Source: Shewanella woodyi ATCC 51908 (GTDB taxonomy: Bacteria > Pseudomonadota > Gammaproteobacteria > Enterobacterales > Shewanellaceae). From it: a DNA stretch of 64,000 nucleotides. Shown piece by piece: positions 1 to 10,828 of the stretch; the stretch's first letter is position 1, and each line of letters starts with the position of its first letter. The stretch spans positions 4,092,001 to 4,156,000 of the forward strand of contig NC_010506.1 in the NCBI RefSeq assembly GCF_000019525.1, in the 5' to 3' direction. Below the pieces are notes generated by a model. It worked only from the letters and a program-made list of their open reading frames with translations. It was not told the origin of the DNA and did no database searches. The position numbers and the translations under genes were made by a program.

Positions 1-1196
1 GTATCATAAAGTTTAAATGCAGTCTCACCGTCAAGTACATCGCCCTTAAGCTCATTAAGCGCACCATCAAGAATGCCTAAACCACGCTCAAGCGTACGAG
101 CAAACTGCTCCTCTTCCGCTTTCAATGATTTCTCAACAATAGCTTGTGTCTCAACCAGTCCCTTAGCAGCATCCCCCATCACCTCAATCAGTGTTGGTAC
201 CAACTTATAGAAGAAGGAGCTTGTTGCACCTAACTTATTACCATGACGAACTGCGCGGCGAATAATACGGCGAAGCACATAGCCTCGACCTTCATTTGAT
301 GGCATAACACCATCTGCAATTAAAAACGCACATGAGCGAATATGATCAGAGATAACCCGCAAGGATTTATTCTCTAAATCTGTAACCCCTAAGATCTCAG
401 CCGTTTTCTTGATCAACGCCTGGAAAATATCTATTTCATAGTTAGAGTGAACACCCTGCATAATCGCAGCAATACGTTCAATCCCCATACCAGTATCAAC
501 AGAGGGCTTTGGCAGCGGTAACATCTCGCCACTAGCTTGGCGGTTGTACTGCATAAATACGATATTCCAGATCTCGATAAAACGATCACCATCCTCTTCA
601 GGCGTACCTGGACGACCACCCCAGATATGATCGCCATGATCATAGAAGATCTCAGAACAAGGACCACAAGGACCTGTATCACCCATCTGCCAGAAGTTAT
701 CAGAGGCATATGGAGCCCCTTTATTATCGCCGATACGGATCAAACTCTCTGCTGGAACTCCAATCTCTTTAGTCCAGATATCAAAAGCTTCATCATCGGT
801 TTCATAGATGGTGACACATAGACGTTCTTTAGGAAGCTTTAGCTCTTGAGTCAGAAAGTTCCATGCAAAGCTGATTGCTTCACGCTTAAAGTAATCACCG
901 AAGCTAAAATTACCTAACATTTCGAAAAAGGTATGGTGACGAGCGGTATAACCCACATTATCCAGATCATTGTGCTTACCACCGGCACGCACGCAACGCT
1001 GAGAAGAGGTAGCTCGTGTATAACTACGCTTATCTTCTCCTAGAAATACATCTTTAAACTGGTTCATACCTGCGTTAGTAAACAGCAAGGTTGGATCATT
1101 TACAGGTACCAGTGAACTACTGTCCACAACCTGATGACCGTTAGTGCGGAAATACTCCAAGAAAGCACTTCTTAGCGCTGCAGTGGTTTGATACAT
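1..1196 (-). CDS. alaS: Alanine--tRNA ligase, N-terminal part (runs off the window)
   Basis: Class II alanyl-tRNA synthetase, which activates alanine with ATP and charges tRNA-Ala in the cytoplasm. About 398 residues are present; the bacterial enzyme is usually near 870, so the editing and C-Ala domains lie beyond position 1. The protein begins [20 protein letters not shown], followed by the aminoacylation core with [19 protein letters not shown] and the [20 protein letters not shown] segment typical of AlaS. The last readable residues ([10 protein letters not shown]) fit the start of the linker region. The start is the ATG whose complement lies at 1194-1196. The gene follows recA on the same strand after a 291-bp gap. 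In E. coli and many relatives recX sits in that gap, and here it is absent. Confidence 0.97.
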   Translation of the reverse strand, partial: MYQTTAALRSAFLEYFRTNGHQVVDSSSLVPVNDPTLLFTNAGMNQFKDVFLGEDKRSYTRATSSQRCVRAGGKHNDLDNVGYTARHHTFFEMLGNFSFGDYFKREAISFAWNFLTQELKLPKERLCVTIYETDDEAFDIWTKEIGVPAESLIRIGDNKGAPYASDNFWQMGDTGPCGPCSEIFYDHGDHIWGGRPGTPEEDGDRFIEIWNIVFMQYNRQASGEMLPLPKPSVDTGMGIERIAAIMQGVHSNYEIDIFQALIKKTAEILGVTDLENKSLRVISDHIRSCAFLIADGVMPSNEGRGYVLRRIIRRAVRHGNKLGATSSFFYKLVPTLIEVMGDAAKGLVETQAIVEKSLKAEEEQFARTLERGLGILDGALNELKGDVLDGETAFKLYD

Positions 1197-1413
1197 GAAA
1201 TCATCCTGAATTAATTAAGCTAACAGTGAATATAACATTCACCGACATACTATTTAGCCGGACATTATAATCAGTCTAAAGGATAACAACCAGAGATTTA
1301 GCGGTGGAAAAGTCGGAAAGAGTCGAAATTTAGAGGAAGCGCTAAGCTAGCAGGGGAAAACTGAGTCACAGTCAATAAAACAGTTTAGAGATTATATCAA
1401 TCAGTATAATAAT

Positions 1414-1440
1414 CGCGGTGGCAAGATACCACCGCGAGAT
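1414..1440 (-). terminator. Rho-independent terminator after recA
   Basis: A perfect 8-bp stem (CGCGGTGG at 1414-1421 with CCACCGCG at 1429-1436) encloses a 7-nt loop, 52 bp past the recA stop. Read on the minus strand it is followed by an AT-rich run (ATTATTATA) rather than pure T. It separates recA from alaS, so alaS probably has its own promoter in 1197-1400. Confidence 0.7.
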
Positions 1441-1487
1441 AGTGAGCGTGAGCAATGATGCAAACAGTTAAGCTTAGTGCTCAGTGC

Positions 1488-2549
1488 TTAGAATATTTCA
1501 CCAGTTTCAAGATCAACATTCTCATCACCCACTTCAGACTCGACTGCAGGCTCAACAGAGGCAAGCAGCATGCCACGTAGTGCTGTATCAATCTCCTCAG
1601 CAATCGCTGGGTTATCAAGCAGGAACTTACCCGCATTTGCACGACCTTGGCCTATCTTATCGCCTTTATAGCTATACCAAGCACCAGCTTTCTCAACCAG
1701 TTTATGAGCCACACCTAAGTCAACCAATTCACCAGTACGGTTAATACCTTGCCCGTATAGGATCTGGAACTCAGCCTGTTTAAATGGTGCAGCAATCTTA
1801 TTCTTAACCACTTTCACGCGAGTCTCGTTACCAACAACCTCATCACGCTCTTTAATTGCACCAGTGCGGCGGATATCAAGACGGACAGAAGCATAAAACT
1901 TCAGTGCGTTACCACCTGTAGTGGTTTCAGGGTTACCAAACATAACACCAATCTTCATACGGATCTGGTTAATAAAGATAAGCATGGTATTGGTTTGTTT
2001 TAGGTTACCAGCAAGCTTACGCATCGCTTGACTCATCATACGAGCCGCTAGACCCATGTGAGAATCACCAATCTCACCTTCAATTTCCGCTTTTGGTGTT
2101 AAGGCAGCAACCGAATCGACAACGATAACATCAACAGCACCAGAGCGAGTTAACGCATCACAGATCTCTAACGCTTGCTCACCCGTATCAGGCTGTGAAC
2201 AAAGTAAATTATCGATATCCACACCTAGCTTTTTAGCATAGATAGGGTCTAGAGCATGCTCTGCATCGATAAAGGCACATACTTTGCCTTCACGTTGAGC
2301 TGCGGCAATAAGCTCTAGAGTTAGGGTTGTTTTACCTGAAGATTCTGGACCGTAGATCTCAACGATACGTCCCATTGGAAGACCGCCAGCGCCTAAGGCA
2401 ACATCTAAAGAGAGTGAACCGGTAGAGATAGTTTCAACATCCATTGAGCGGTTTTCGCCCAGCTTCATAATAGAGCCTTTACCGAACTGCTTTTCGATCT
2501 GGCCTAAAACGGCGTTAAGTGCTTTCTCTTTGTTCGCGTCTATCTTCAT
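1488..2549 (-). CDS. recA: Recombinase RecA
   Basis: RecA forms ATP-dependent filaments on single-stranded DNA, catalyses strand exchange, and triggers LexA self-cleavage in the SOS response. The 353-residue length matches the family. The Walker A motif GPESSGKT lies at residues 67-74 and the Walker B strand VIVVDS at 141-146. The ATP-cap segment and the acidic C-terminal tail ending VDLETGEIF are present. The start [10 protein letters not shown] is the standard RecA start. A consensus LexA box lies 105 bp upstream of the start codon. recA is divergent from mutS across 329 bp. Neither pncC (often before recA) nor recX (often after it) is adjacent. Confidence 0.99.
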   Translation of the reverse strand: MKIDANKEKALNAVLGQIEKQFGKGSIMKLGENRSMDVETISTGSLSLDVALGAGGLPMGRIVEIYGPESSGKTTLTLELIAAAQREGKVCAFIDAEHALDPIYAKKLGVDIDNLLCSQPDTGEQALEICDALTRSGAVDVIVVDSVAALTPKAEIEGEIGDSHMGLAARMMSQAMRKLAGNLKQTNTMLIFINQIRMKIGVMFGNPETTTGGNALKFYASVRLDIRRTGAIKERDEVVGNETRVKVVKNKIAAPFKQAEFQILYGQGINRTGELVDLGVAHKLVEKAGAWYSYKGDKIGQGRANAGKFLLDNPAIAEEIDTALRGMLLASVEPAVESEVGDENVDLETGEIF

Positions 2550-2878
2550 TCCTGTATCCTCAGAGTCACAGCGGTTGCGCTGATTAAAATCTTGTGATGA
2601 CTCCAGCGTCTATCAAAAAGTGCGTAAAAGGAGTCTCAATATGCAAACTAGTATACTGTATAGTCATACAGTATCAAGTACTGTGGAAGAATATTTTTCT
2701 TCACTCCAGATCACTGGATAATAAGTACTTATTTCCACAGATATTATTCATTCTGATTTTTTATCGCGATTAAAAGCTTAATAATGGGAAAAATATTGTT
2801 AATATTGCCGCCAACCAGTAAAGGTCGATTTAGATAAATGCGGCCAGTTTAATACGTCATAAAAGAGACGAGCAGTAG
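2550..2878. other. recA/mutS divergent intergenic region
   Basis: This 329-bp gap carries the LexA box of recA at 2654-2673 and an AT-rich stretch (about 2690-2800) that probably holds the recA and mutS promoters. I see no ORF, tRNA or pncC remnant in it. Confidence 0.7.
2654..2673. promoter_or_regulatory. LexA (SOS) box of recA
   Basis: TACTGTATAGTCATACAGTA matches the gammaproteobacterial LexA consensus: CTGT-N8-ACAG with flanking TA on both sides. It lies 105 bp before the recA ATG and is the expected site of LexA repression. Confidence 0.93.
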
Positions 2879-5455
2879 ATGAAAGCGATCGACAGCCAAG
2901 ATTTAGAAAAACATACCCCTATGATGCGTCAGTATTTGACTTTAAAAGCCGAAAATCCAGATGTACTTCTTTTCTACCGTATGGGCGATTTCTATGAGCT
3001 TTTTTACGATGATGCCAAGAAGGCATCTGAGCTATTAGGGATCTCACTTACAGCAAGAGGCAAAAGTGGTGGTGATCCTATCCCTATGGCTGGCCTTCCC
3101 TACCACGCTGTAGAGGGCTATTTGGCAAAGCTGGTTCAACTGCGAGTTTCGGTTGCTATCTGTGAACAAGTTGGCGATCCAGCGACATCTAAAGGCCCGG
3201 TTGAGCGTAAGGTGGTTCGACTCGTCACACCAGGCACACTCACCGATGAAGCGTTACTGCAGGAGAGACAAGATAATCTACTTGCAGCGGTTTATCACGG
3301 TAAAAAAGGCTTTGGCTATGCCACATTAGATATTAGTTCGGGGCGATTTGTCATTGCGGAACTTGAGTCCTGTGAAGCACTAGAAGCAGAGCTTCAACGT
3401 ACCAGTCCAGCTGAGCTTCTCTACAGTGAAGACTTCTCTGAGATGAGCCTGATTTCAGCATTTGAAGGCACCCGCCGTCGCCCTGAGTGGGAGTTTGATT
3501 TCGACACAAGTCAAAAGCTTCTGCTTGATCAATTTGGTACCAAAGATCTGCAAGGTTTTGGGTTAGATGGTGCTCGGCTATCTCTTCAGGCAGCCGGTTG
3601 TCTTATGCAGTACGTAAAAGACACTCAACGCACAGCACTCCCTCATATCAACTCAATAGTCAGGTTTAATCAAGGCGATAGCATCATTCTCGATGCTGCA
3701 ACCAGACGTAACCTAGAGCTAACGATGAACCTCCAAGGGGGCCACTCAAATACGCTTGCCACTGTGCTCGATAATACAACGACTCCGATGGGAAGTCGTA
3801 TGTTACAAAGATGGATCCACGAGCCACTGCGTGATCGTCAGCGTATCGAAGCGCGTCAAAGCGCCCTCGAAGAGATATTGGAGAATGGTCTCTATGATGA
3901 GTTGCACCCTCTATTAAAGTCACTGGGTGATGTTGAGCGGATAACCGCGAGGCTTGCATTGAGAAATGCACGTCCCAGAGACTTCTCTCGCCTTAAGCAT
4001 GCCTTAGCGATACTGCCAGAGATCCAACAAATACTGGCCAGATGCCAATCGGCTCACCTTCAATCTTTAGCTAGAATTATCAGTGAGTTTCCAGAGGAAC
4101 TAGCATTACTTGATAGTGCGATCGTCGATAATCCTCCTATGCTTATCCGTGATGGTGGGGTGTTAAAGCCTGGCTACAATGCTGAATTAGATCAATGGCG
4201 TGACCTAAGCCAAGGCGCAACAGACTACTTAGCTGAGCTTGAGGCAAGAGAAAAAGAGGCCACTGGCATCTCGACGCTAAAAGTCGGCTACAATCGTGTA
4301 CACGGTTACTATATTGAGGTCAGTCGGAGAGAATCTGATCTTGTGCCTCTGAGTTACCAGCGCAGACAGACACTGAAAAATACTGAGCGTTATATTGTCG
4401 CAGAGCTAAAGGAGCACGAAGAGAAAGTGCTCTCCAGCCAAGGCAAAGCCCTAGCCCTTGAGAAGCAACTATGGGATCAACTGTTCGATCTTATCTTGCC
4501 TCAGCTCCATGAATTGCAACTTTTCGCCCAAGGTGCAGCAGAGCTAGATGTACTCGCAAACTTTGCAGAGCGAGCCGACACGCTCAACTATCAAAGACCA
4601 GTGTTAACCGATATCCCTGGTATTCAAATAGAGTCTGGTCGACACCCTGTAATTGAACAGGTGAGTCAAACTCCATTCATTGCCAATCCAGTGACCTTAA
4701 GTCCTGCGAGAAAGATGTTGATAGTGACAGGTCCAAATATGGGCGGTAAATCGACCTATATGAGGCAAGTGGCCTTAATCACCTTGATGGCACATATAGG
4801 CTGTTATGTTCCAGCTCAAAGCGCGACTATCGGCCCAGTTGATCGCATATTCACTCGCATAGGCGCCGCCGATGATCTCGCCTCTGGTCGCTCAACCTTT
4901 ATGGTCGAGATGACTGAAACCGCCAATATACTTCACAATGCGACACCAAAGAGTTTAGTACTGATGGATGAGATAGGTCGAGGCACATCGACTTACGATG
5001 GTCTATCTCTAGCTTGGTCTGCGGCGGAATATTTAGCGCAGAAAATTGAGGCCATGACACTATTCGCAACTCACTATTTTGAGCTAACTCAACTACCAGA
5101 GCTAATATCAAATGTGGCGAATGTACACTTAGATGCAATTGAACACGGTGACACGATCGTCTTTATGCACGCAGTGCAAGATGGCGCGGCCAGCAAGAGT
5201 TACGGACTTCAAGTTGCCGCACTTGCAGGAGTACCTAACCCTGTCATTTTGGCTGCAAAACACAAGCTACACCATCTGGAAAGCCGTGATAATCACAATA
5301 CACAGCAGACAGACTCAAGTGGTGTACAGCAAAGTATGGTATTTCCAGACCCTATAAAATCACCTCTTGAGGAGGCGATGGAATCAATCAGGCCAGATGA
5401 GCTTAGCCCTAAACAGGCTTTGGATATCCTGTATAGATTAAAGGATTTAAGTTAA
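2879..5455 (+). CDS. mutS: DNA mismatch repair protein MutS
   Basis: MutS recognises base mismatches and small loops, then recruits MutL. The 858 residues agree with the E. coli length of about 853. The mismatch-contacting F-x-E motif is at residues 38-40 (GDFYELF). The connector, lever and clamp domains follow. The ATPase carries Walker [10 protein letters not shown] near residue 617 and Walker [17 protein letters not shown]. The C-terminal dimerisation helices end [20 protein letters not shown], as in the family. The gene stands alone, divergent from recA, and ends at a strong bidirectional hairpin. Confidence 0.99.
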   Translation: MKAIDSQDLEKHTPMMRQYLTLKAENPDVLLFYRMGDFYELFYDDAKKASELLGISLTARGKSGGDPIPMAGLPYHAVEGYLAKLVQLRVSVAICEQVGDPATSKGPVERKVVRLVTPGTLTDEALLQERQDNLLAAVYHGKKGFGYATLDISSGRFVIAELESCEALEAELQRTSPAELLYSEDFSEMSLISAFEGTRRRPEWEFDFDTSQKLLLDQFGTKDLQGFGLDGARLSLQAAGCLMQYVKDTQRTALPHINSIVRFNQGDSIILDAATRRNLELTMNLQGGHSNTLATVLDNTTTPMGSRMLQRWIHEPLRDRQRIEARQSALEEILENGLYDELHPLLKSLGDVERITARLALRNARPRDFSRLKHALAILPEIQQILARCQSAHLQSLARIISEFPEELALLDSAIVDNPPMLIRDGGVLKPGYNAELDQWRDLSQGATDYLAELEAREKEATGISTLKVGYNRVHGYYIEVSRRESDLVPLSYQRRQTLKNTERYIVAELKEHEEKVLSSQGKALALEKQLWDQLFDLILPQLHELQLFAQGAAELDVLANFAERADTLNYQRPVLTDIPGIQIESGRHPVIEQVSQTPFIANPVTLSPARKMLIVTGPNMGGKSTYMRQVALITLMAHIGCYVPAQSATIGPVDRIFTRIGAADDLASGRSTFMVEMTETANILHNATPKSLVLMDEIGRGTSTYDGLSLAWSAAEYLAQKIEAMTLFATHYFELTQLPELISNVANVHLDAIEHGDTIVFMHAVQDGAASKSYGLQVAALAGVPNPVILAAKHKLHHLESRDNHNTQQTDSSGVQQSMVFPDPIKSPLEEAMESIRPDELSPKQALDILYRLKDLS

Positions 5456-5485
5456 ATCTCATCATTCGTCTAAATATCAGACATT

Positions 5486-5514
5486 AAAAAGCGCACATAA
5501 CGTGCGCTTTTTAT
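5486..5514 (+). terminator. Terminator after mutS
   Basis: AAAAAGCGCAC and GTGCGCTTTTT form a perfect stem around the loop ATAAC, ending in a T run. It starts about 30 bp after the mutS stop. Its A-rich 5' arm also allows termination on the other strand, for rpoS. Confidence 0.9.
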
Positions 5515-5665
5515 CTCTTATTTGGCGTAGTAAGAATAGATGCCACCATACCTGTTTAGTTGATGAACATTGCCAATTAAAGCTTTGCTTTAATTAACGC
5601 CAAATAATCATACCTACCTCTAAGGAAAGAGACTCTCAAATGCGTGAGGTAGACGTAATAAGCTA

Positions 5666-6634
5666 TTAAATTTTAAAAATAGCCTCTACAGATAAGCCTT
5701 GAGCACTAAGCAGATCTTTGAGTCTTTTCAAAGCTTCTACTTGAATTTGACGTACTCGCTCTCTGGTTAATCCAATCTCTTTTCCTACATTTTCCAATGT
5801 AGAAGGCTCATAGCCCAACAAACCAAAACGGCGCGCTAACACCTCTCTCTGTTTTGTGTTGAGTTCATCTAACCATTTAACCACTGACTTAGACATATCT
5901 TCGTCCTGAACCTTATAATCAGGACCGACATTATCATCATCAGCTAACACATCGAGAAGTGCCTTGTCGTTATCACCTCCAAGAGGTGTGTCAACAGAGG
6001 TGATCCTCTCATTAAGCTTCAGCATGCGACTAACATCTGCACTAGGAAGATCTAGCTTTTCAGCGATCTCTTCAGCTGTGGGCTCGTGATCTAGTTTATG
6101 TGCTAACTCTCTGGCCGTACGAAGATACACATTCAACTCTTTCACTACATGTATAGGAAGTCGAATGGTACGAGTTTGATTCATGATGGCACGTTCTATG
6201 GTCTGGCGTATCCACCAAGTCGCATAAGTAGAAAATCTGAATCCTCTTTCAGGATCAAATTTCTCAACGGCTCTAATAAGACCTAAGTTTCCCTCCTCAA
6301 TCAAATCAAGCAGAGCAAGACCACGATTGTTATAACGACGGGCAATTTTAACGACAAGTCTTAGATTACTTTCGATCATGCGGTTTCGGGATTTATCACA
6401 GCCTTTTAGAGCTTTACGTGAAAAATACACCTCCTCCTCCGCACTGAGTAGGGGGGAAAAACCAATTTCACTCAGATAGAGCTGAGTTGCATCTAGGTTT
6501 TTTTGTAAATCATCCTGAACCTGATTTTCAAGTTCGGCGCCTTCTGTTTTCGCTGTTGTTGATTCGATATCGGACTCATTCTTAGCTAAGTCCACTAACG
6601 GCTCCGCTACTGCGGTATTTGCTTTACGACCCAT
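5666..6634 (-). CDS. rpoS: RNA polymerase sigma factor RpoS (sigma-38)
   Basis: This is the general stress and stationary-phase sigma factor, 322 residues from the chosen ATG. Region 1.2 is near residues 50-85 ([20 protein letters not shown]). Region 2 carries [20 protein letters not shown], the core-binding [18 protein letters not shown] and the -10 reading [20 protein letters not shown]. Region 4.2 has the helix-turn-helix [21 protein letters not shown] chose the ATG at 6634 (MGRKANTAV) because GGGAG precedes it at normal spacing; an in-frame TTG five codons upstream overlaps that ribosome site. It follows nlpD, the usual gammaproteobacterial order, where the main rpoS promoter often lies inside nlpD. 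Confidence 0.97.
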   Translation of the reverse strand: MGRKANTAVAEPLVDLAKNESDIESTTAKTEGAELENQVQDDLQKNLDATQLYLSEIGFSPLLSAEEEVYFSRKALKGCDKSRNRMIESNLRLVVKIARRYNNRGLALLDLIEEGNLGLIRAVEKFDPERGFRFSTYATWWIRQTIERAIMNQTRTIRLPIHVVKELNVYLRTARELAHKLDHEPTAEEIAEKLDLPSADVSRMLKLNERITSVDTPLGGDNDKALLDVLADDDNVGPDYKVQDEDMSKSVVKWLDELNTKQREVLARRFGLLGYEPSTLENVGKEIGLTRERVRQIQVEALKRLKDLLSAQGLSVEAIFKI

Positions 6635-6711
6635 AAAATGATCTCCCAAATTTTGCTCAATTTGATTACTGCACGTTAATATCCTCCAATTGCCAAAACG
6701 GCCCTAAACCA

Positions 6712-7626
6712 TCATTGTTTAGGTAAGTATTTCAGTGGGTTAACAGATTTACCATGATGACGGATCTCAAAATGTAGCATGACCCGATCTGTACCTGTAT
6801 TACCCATTTTCGCTAGCGTTTGCCCTATTGTGACAAACTGCTTCTCTTTGACTAAGATGCTGTCAGCATGGGCATAGGCACTAAGATAGTCGTCGCTATG
6901 TTTAACTATGACTAAATTACCATACCCTCGAAGTGCACTACCCGCATATACAACTCGCCCATCGGCTGCGGCTTTTATTATGTCACCTCGGTTTCCAGCT
7001 ACCTTTATTCCCTTATTCCCCTGCTCTTTGGCAGAGAAGGTACCAATTAACTTCCCTTTTACCGGCCATAACCATCGAGTCACTTTTGTAGGCAACTCTG
7101 ATTTAGGCCTGTGGACAACACTGTTAACATCTTGTTGACCAGTTGTTACAGGATACGCAGACTTTTGTTGCTGATCAAGTGATTTTTTTGGCGGTATAGG
7201 TTGAGTTTTTTTAGCTACTAAAACAGGTGTAACCTCCTGTTTAACCTTAGGTTTAGTTGGGTTAGGTACAACTTTATGACTATTTTTTGACGGAGTCTTA
7301 GTTAAATTTGTATTTGTAACATTTGATGTAACATTTAGATTTAACTTCTGTCCAGGAAAGATGGTATAGGGCTTCTTCAGCTTGTTTTTATTAGCTAAAT
7401 CCAAAAAATCGTTATCTGAAGCCCAAGCAATTGAGTAAAGTGTGTCACCTTGCTTAACGTAATAAAAATCTAATTTTAATGCACCTTTAGTATAAGCAGT
7501 CTTCACAGGCGTGGTCACACTGGCGACAGGAGCTGGCCTTTCGGACTGAAAACTACAGCCAACATTAAAAAAGCAAACCATACAGATAATTCGAGCATGC
7601 CAGCTCATTGTCAATTCAGCAAACAA
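6712..7626 (-). CDS. nlpD: Murein hydrolase activator NlpD (LysM/LytM lipoprotein)
   Basis: NlpD is an outer-membrane lipoprotein that activates amidase AmiC at the division septum in E. coli. A short signal with a weak lipobox (NVGC, Cys24 from the TTG start) is followed by a LysM domain (YYVKQGDTLYSIAWASDNDF, about residues 55-100). A Lys/Pro/Thr-rich linker then leads to a C-terminal LytM/M23 fold (about 205-300). The M23 metal ligands are not all present: GNRGDIIKAAADG replaces the usual H-x3-D segment, as expected for a non-catalytic activator. The best ribosome site (AGGAG, 5-nt spacing) points to the TTG at 7626; the ATG six codons in is the alternative. It sits between pcm and rpoS, the conserved order. 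Confidence 0.93.
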   Translation of the reverse strand: MFAELTMSWHARIICMVCFFNVGCSFQSERPAPVASVTTPVKTAYTKGALKLDFYYVKQGDTLYSIAWASDNDFLDLANKNKLKKPYTIFPGQKLNLNVTSNVTNTNLTKTPSKNSHKVVPNPTKPKVKQEVTPVLVAKKTQPIPPKKSLDQQQKSAYPVTTGQQDVNSVVHRPKSELPTKVTRWLWPVKGKLIGTFSAKEQGNKGIKVAGNRGDIIKAAADGRVVYAGSALRGYGNLVIVKHSDDYLSAYAHADSILVKEKQFVTIGQTLAKMGNTGTDRVMLHFEIRHHGKSVNPLKYLPKQ

Positions 7627-7704
7627 AGAAATCTCCTAACTCAATCACTCATTAAGACAAGTCTCAATGCTAAGAAAATACAACTTAAAAGCAATAGGTT
7701 ACAA

Positions 7705-8340
7705 CTAAGCAAGCTCACCATTAACTAAAGGTACAAAACGAACAATCTCAACAACTTCAGAGCTGAACTGTTCACCATGGCGTACCACTTTTAATAACTG
7801 TTGTGAGGTATCCCCAACTGGGATAATCAGCACACCATTATCAACAAGCTGACCTAACAGCGCTTCAGGCACCGTTGCCGCTGCGGCAGTAACCATGATG
7901 GCGTCAAAGGGCCCCTTGTTAGGCCAACCTTTCCAACCATCGCCATACTTAAATGAAATATTGTGAAGATCTAAACGTTTCAACCTCTGCCTCGCCTGGA
8001 TCTGCAGAGACTTAATTCGCTCAACAGTGCATAGCTCTGGTGAGAGTTGCGCTAAAATTGCCGCTTGATACCCAGATCCAGTTCCAATCTCGAGTACTTT
8101 TTTAGGCTTATGCTCCAGCAACAACTCCGTCATTCTGGCGACAATATAGGGCTGTGAGATGGTTTGACCCATCCCAATAGGTAAAGCTGTATTCTCATAA
8201 GCCTTATGTCCTAAAGCGGCATCGAGAAAGAGCTCTCTAGGAGTATTAGCAACCGCCTGTAAAACGGCTTCATCCCTGATCCCTGCATCACGCAAGCTTT
8301 TTGCTAAATTCAGTGCTGCAGTTGTCGCGACCCTGCTCAT
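7705..8340 (-). CDS. pcm: Protein-L-isoaspartate O-methyltransferase
   Basis: This enzyme uses S-adenosylmethionine to methylate isoaspartyl residues in aged proteins and so starts their repair. The 211 residues match the family. The SAM-binding motif I is [17 protein letters not shown] at about residues 80-96. The PCMT signature region [19 protein letters not shown] precedes it, and NGVLIIPVG lies near the C-terminus. Its start codon overlaps the surE stop by 4 bp (8337-8340), which indicates translational coupling. surE-pcm-nlpD-rpoS is a well-known stationary-phase survival cluster. Confidence 0.98.
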
Positions 8341-9086
8341 AGTTTATCTATCCACTCTTTCATTGATGTTATTTGATTGAAAGCCGTGAGATCCACAGTC
8401 AGTGGAGTCACAGACACGTATCCATTGGTGACAGCATGAAAATCCGTGCCTTCGCTCGCATCCTGCTCTTCACCCGGAGGGCCTAACCAAAAAATATCTC
8501 GCCCTGCTGGATCTTGTGTTTTAAGCATACCAGCCGCTTTATGCCTAGCCCCAAGGCGCGTAACTTTAATACCTTTTATCTGCTCTACGGGTAAGTCAGG
8601 CACATTAATATTCAAAATTTGATCTTGAGCGACAGGACTCTCTAGCAAACCTTTAATGATCTTACTGGTAAAAAAAGCTGCACTGTCATAATGCTTAAGC
8701 TTAGAGCCAACAAGAGAGACGGCGATTGCTGGTAATCCCAAGAAGCGCCCCTCCATTGCCGCAGCAACGGTACCTGAATAAAGAGTATCATCCCCCATAT
8801 TCGCACCAGCATTAATACCAGACACCACCATATCAGGTTCATCTGTATACAACTCACGGATCGCTAAATGAACACAATCAGTTGGGGTGCCACTTACAGA
8901 CACATAGCCATTGCTCAAGGTATTAATTCGCAAGGGGTTAGTCAAGGTTAAAGAGTTGCTTGCCCCTGAACAGTTACGATCGGGTCCCACTGTCATAACA
9001 TCATAGGAGCTTGCTAACGCGTTGGTTAGCGCCACGATTCCTGGTGCGGTGACCCCATCATCGTTACTTACGAGAATTTTTATCAT
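8337..9086 (-). CDS. surE: 5'/3'-nucleotidase SurE
   Basis: SurE is a metal-dependent nucleoside-monophosphate phosphatase linked to stationary-phase survival. Its 249 residues match the family. The metal-binding NDDG motif is at residues 8-11 ([17 protein letters not shown]), followed by [14 protein letters not shown] and the [20 protein letters not shown] block that completes the active site. It lies 42 bp downstream of truD and overlaps pcm by 4 bp, so truD-surE-pcm are probably co-transcribed. Confidence 0.98.
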
Positions 9087-9128
9087 CTACTTGCCAATCT
9101 CTATTTTACTTTACCTGATAAACCTAGT

Positions 9129-10196
9129 TTAAGACTCTGCAGACGCTTGTCTCGCCTGCTGACGCTCTCGAAACTCCCTCTCTTTGACATCTTCATAGTC
9201 AAAAAGCTCCCTAAGCACAGAGGTGGCATAGCAGCCTGCAGGGAGAGCAAACTTGATCAATAAAGTATCATCACCCTCTTGCTCATAGCTCAAATGTTGC
9301 GGCTCAGATAGTAAAGTACGTCGCTCTTGGATTAAGCCAGCATGTTCAAGACCATCTCTATCGGATTCAAACTCAGCTAGTGCTTTTGCCTCAAATTCGG
9401 CTGCGTCAGCTTGAGATAATGCAGCACCTCTCCCCCACAAAGGAGCCGATAGCTGAATATCTTTCTCATCGAGACGCTTTATCGTCGCATCATCCCACTG
9501 CTCGGCAGTAAAGTAGCTTTTAGTTCCAGCCAGCATGACACAATCACCATCGAGCTTATTCAGACCATGTTCGGCTAACCTTGCTGACACAGAAATATTG
9601 AACAGATAAGATCGAACAGCCGACAGGTAGATACTGCGTTTCTTTCTGTCTTTTACTTTTCTTCCGGTCAGCATCTGACGACCAAAAACAAGATTTTTAC
9701 CATCATGACCGAAACGCTGTTCACCAAAGTAGTTAGGCACACCAGTCTGTTTAATCAGCTCAAGCCGCTCGATAACCTCATTCATCTTGGTTACATTACG
9801 AAGCGTTAGGCTAAATCGATTTCCAGCCAGTGCCCCTATCCGCAGTTTTTTACTATGGCGACTACTAGAGAGAACCGTTAATTGTTCACTATTAAGACTT
9901 GCCCAATCCGGCGTCTCTTTACCAGGTATCCGCACACCAAACCACTGCTCCGTGATAGCATTTTTATCCTTCTGACCAGCGTAGGTCACCTCTTTAGGAT
10001 GAACATGTGCAAAGCCAGATAGAAGAGTCGCAACATCATTGGTATTGAGCCCCTCTTTACGAATATGAAGCAGATGATGCTCCCCTTCACCCGTCGGTGC
10101 AAAAGGCAATATCTCCTGAACCTGAAAATCGCTATTGTGAGTACGAAGATCCGCTTTAGATGTAGGCTTACCGTGTAAATAATGAAGTTCAATCAT
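9129..10196 (-). CDS. truD: tRNA pseudouridine(13) synthase TruD
   Basis: TruD isomerises uridine 13 of tRNA-Glu to pseudouridine. The 355 residues match the family. The catalytic Asp lies in the TruD signature TYAGQKDKNAITEQWFGV near residue 78. NYFGEQRFGHDGKNL and the TRUD insertion domain follow, and the C-terminus carries FALPAGCYATSVLRELFDYE. It begins 78 bp after ispF and leads into surE, the usual gene order in Shewanella, Vibrio and E. coli. Confidence 0.98.
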   Translation of the reverse strand: MIELHYLHGKPTSKADLRTHNSDFQVQEILPFAPTGEGEHHLLHIRKEGLNTNDVATLLSGFAHVHPKEVTYAGQKDKNAITEQWFGVRIPGKETPDWASLNSEQLTVLSSSRHSKKLRIGALAGNRFSLTLRNVTKMNEVIERLELIKQTGVPNYFGEQRFGHDGKNLVFGRQMLTGRKVKDRKKRSIYLSAVRSYLFNISVSARLAEHGLNKLDGDCVMLAGTKSYFTAEQWDDATIKRLDEKDIQLSAPLWGRGAALSQADAAEFEAKALAEFESDRDGLEHAGLIQERRTLLSEPQHLSYEQEGDDTLLIKFALPAGCYATSVLRELFDYEDVKEREFRERQQARQASAES

Positions 10197-10274
10197 GATG
10201 ACTCTGTTCTCTCAATCGGCCTTACCGATCTAAATATATGTATAACTCATCTCAAGGAGTATGAGTAAAACGTG

Positions 10275-10754
10275 TTATGCCTTTGCCAGTAAGATCACAG
10301 CTTCCACAGCGATCCCCTCTTTACGACCAGTAAAACCAAGCTTTTCGGTCGTTGTCGCTTTAACATTAATATTATCCAAATCGGTCGCAAAATCACGACT
10401 TAACACTTCGCGTATGGCTTGAATATGGGGCGCCATCTTAGGTACTTGCGCAATAATGGTTACGTCTAGATTTCCAATCACAAAACCTTTATCTTTTGCC
10501 AGTTGATAACAGTGACGCAGTAAATGACGACTGTCAGCGCCCTTGAAATCATCATCGGTATCCGGAAAGTGCTTGCCAATATCACCTAAGGCTACCGCAC
10601 CTAATACGGCATCAGAGATTGCATGCAGTACAACATCACCATCTGAATGTGCGATTAATCCTGTTTCATATGGCACATTTACACCACCTAACAATAGCGG
10701 TGAATCGCCACCAAATTTATGCACATCAAACCCGTGACCAATACGTATATTCAT
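10275..10754 (-). CDS. ispF: 2-C-methyl-D-erythritol 2,4-cyclodiphosphate synthase
   Basis: IspF cyclises CDP-methylerythritol 2-phosphate in the non-mevalonate isoprenoid pathway. It is 159 residues, the normal length for this trimeric enzyme. Zinc ligands are visible in GFDVHKFG (Asp9, His11) and in [11 protein letters not shown] (His43). The C-terminal segment has [20 protein letters not shown]. It follows ispD by 74 bp; the two genes act in the same pathway and are commonly adjacent or fused. Confidence 0.99.
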   Translation of the reverse strand: MNIRIGHGFDVHKFGGDSPLLLGGVNVPYETGLIAHSDGDVVLHAISDAVLGAVALGDIGKHFPDTDDDFKGADSRHLLRHCYQLAKDKGFVIGNLDVTIIAQVPKMAPHIQAIREVLSRDFATDLDNINVKATTTEKLGFTGRKEGIAVEAVILLAKA

Positions 10755-10828
10755 GTTAAATCCTGTTACCGAGAGTAAAAGCCGTTAGCTGAAATCGATT
10801 AAAAATCGTTGAGATATTAGACCCCATT

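Noticed and set aside
537..821. Plus-strand ORF in alaS
   Set aside because: It is the antisense shadow of the well-conserved AlaS catalytic domain.
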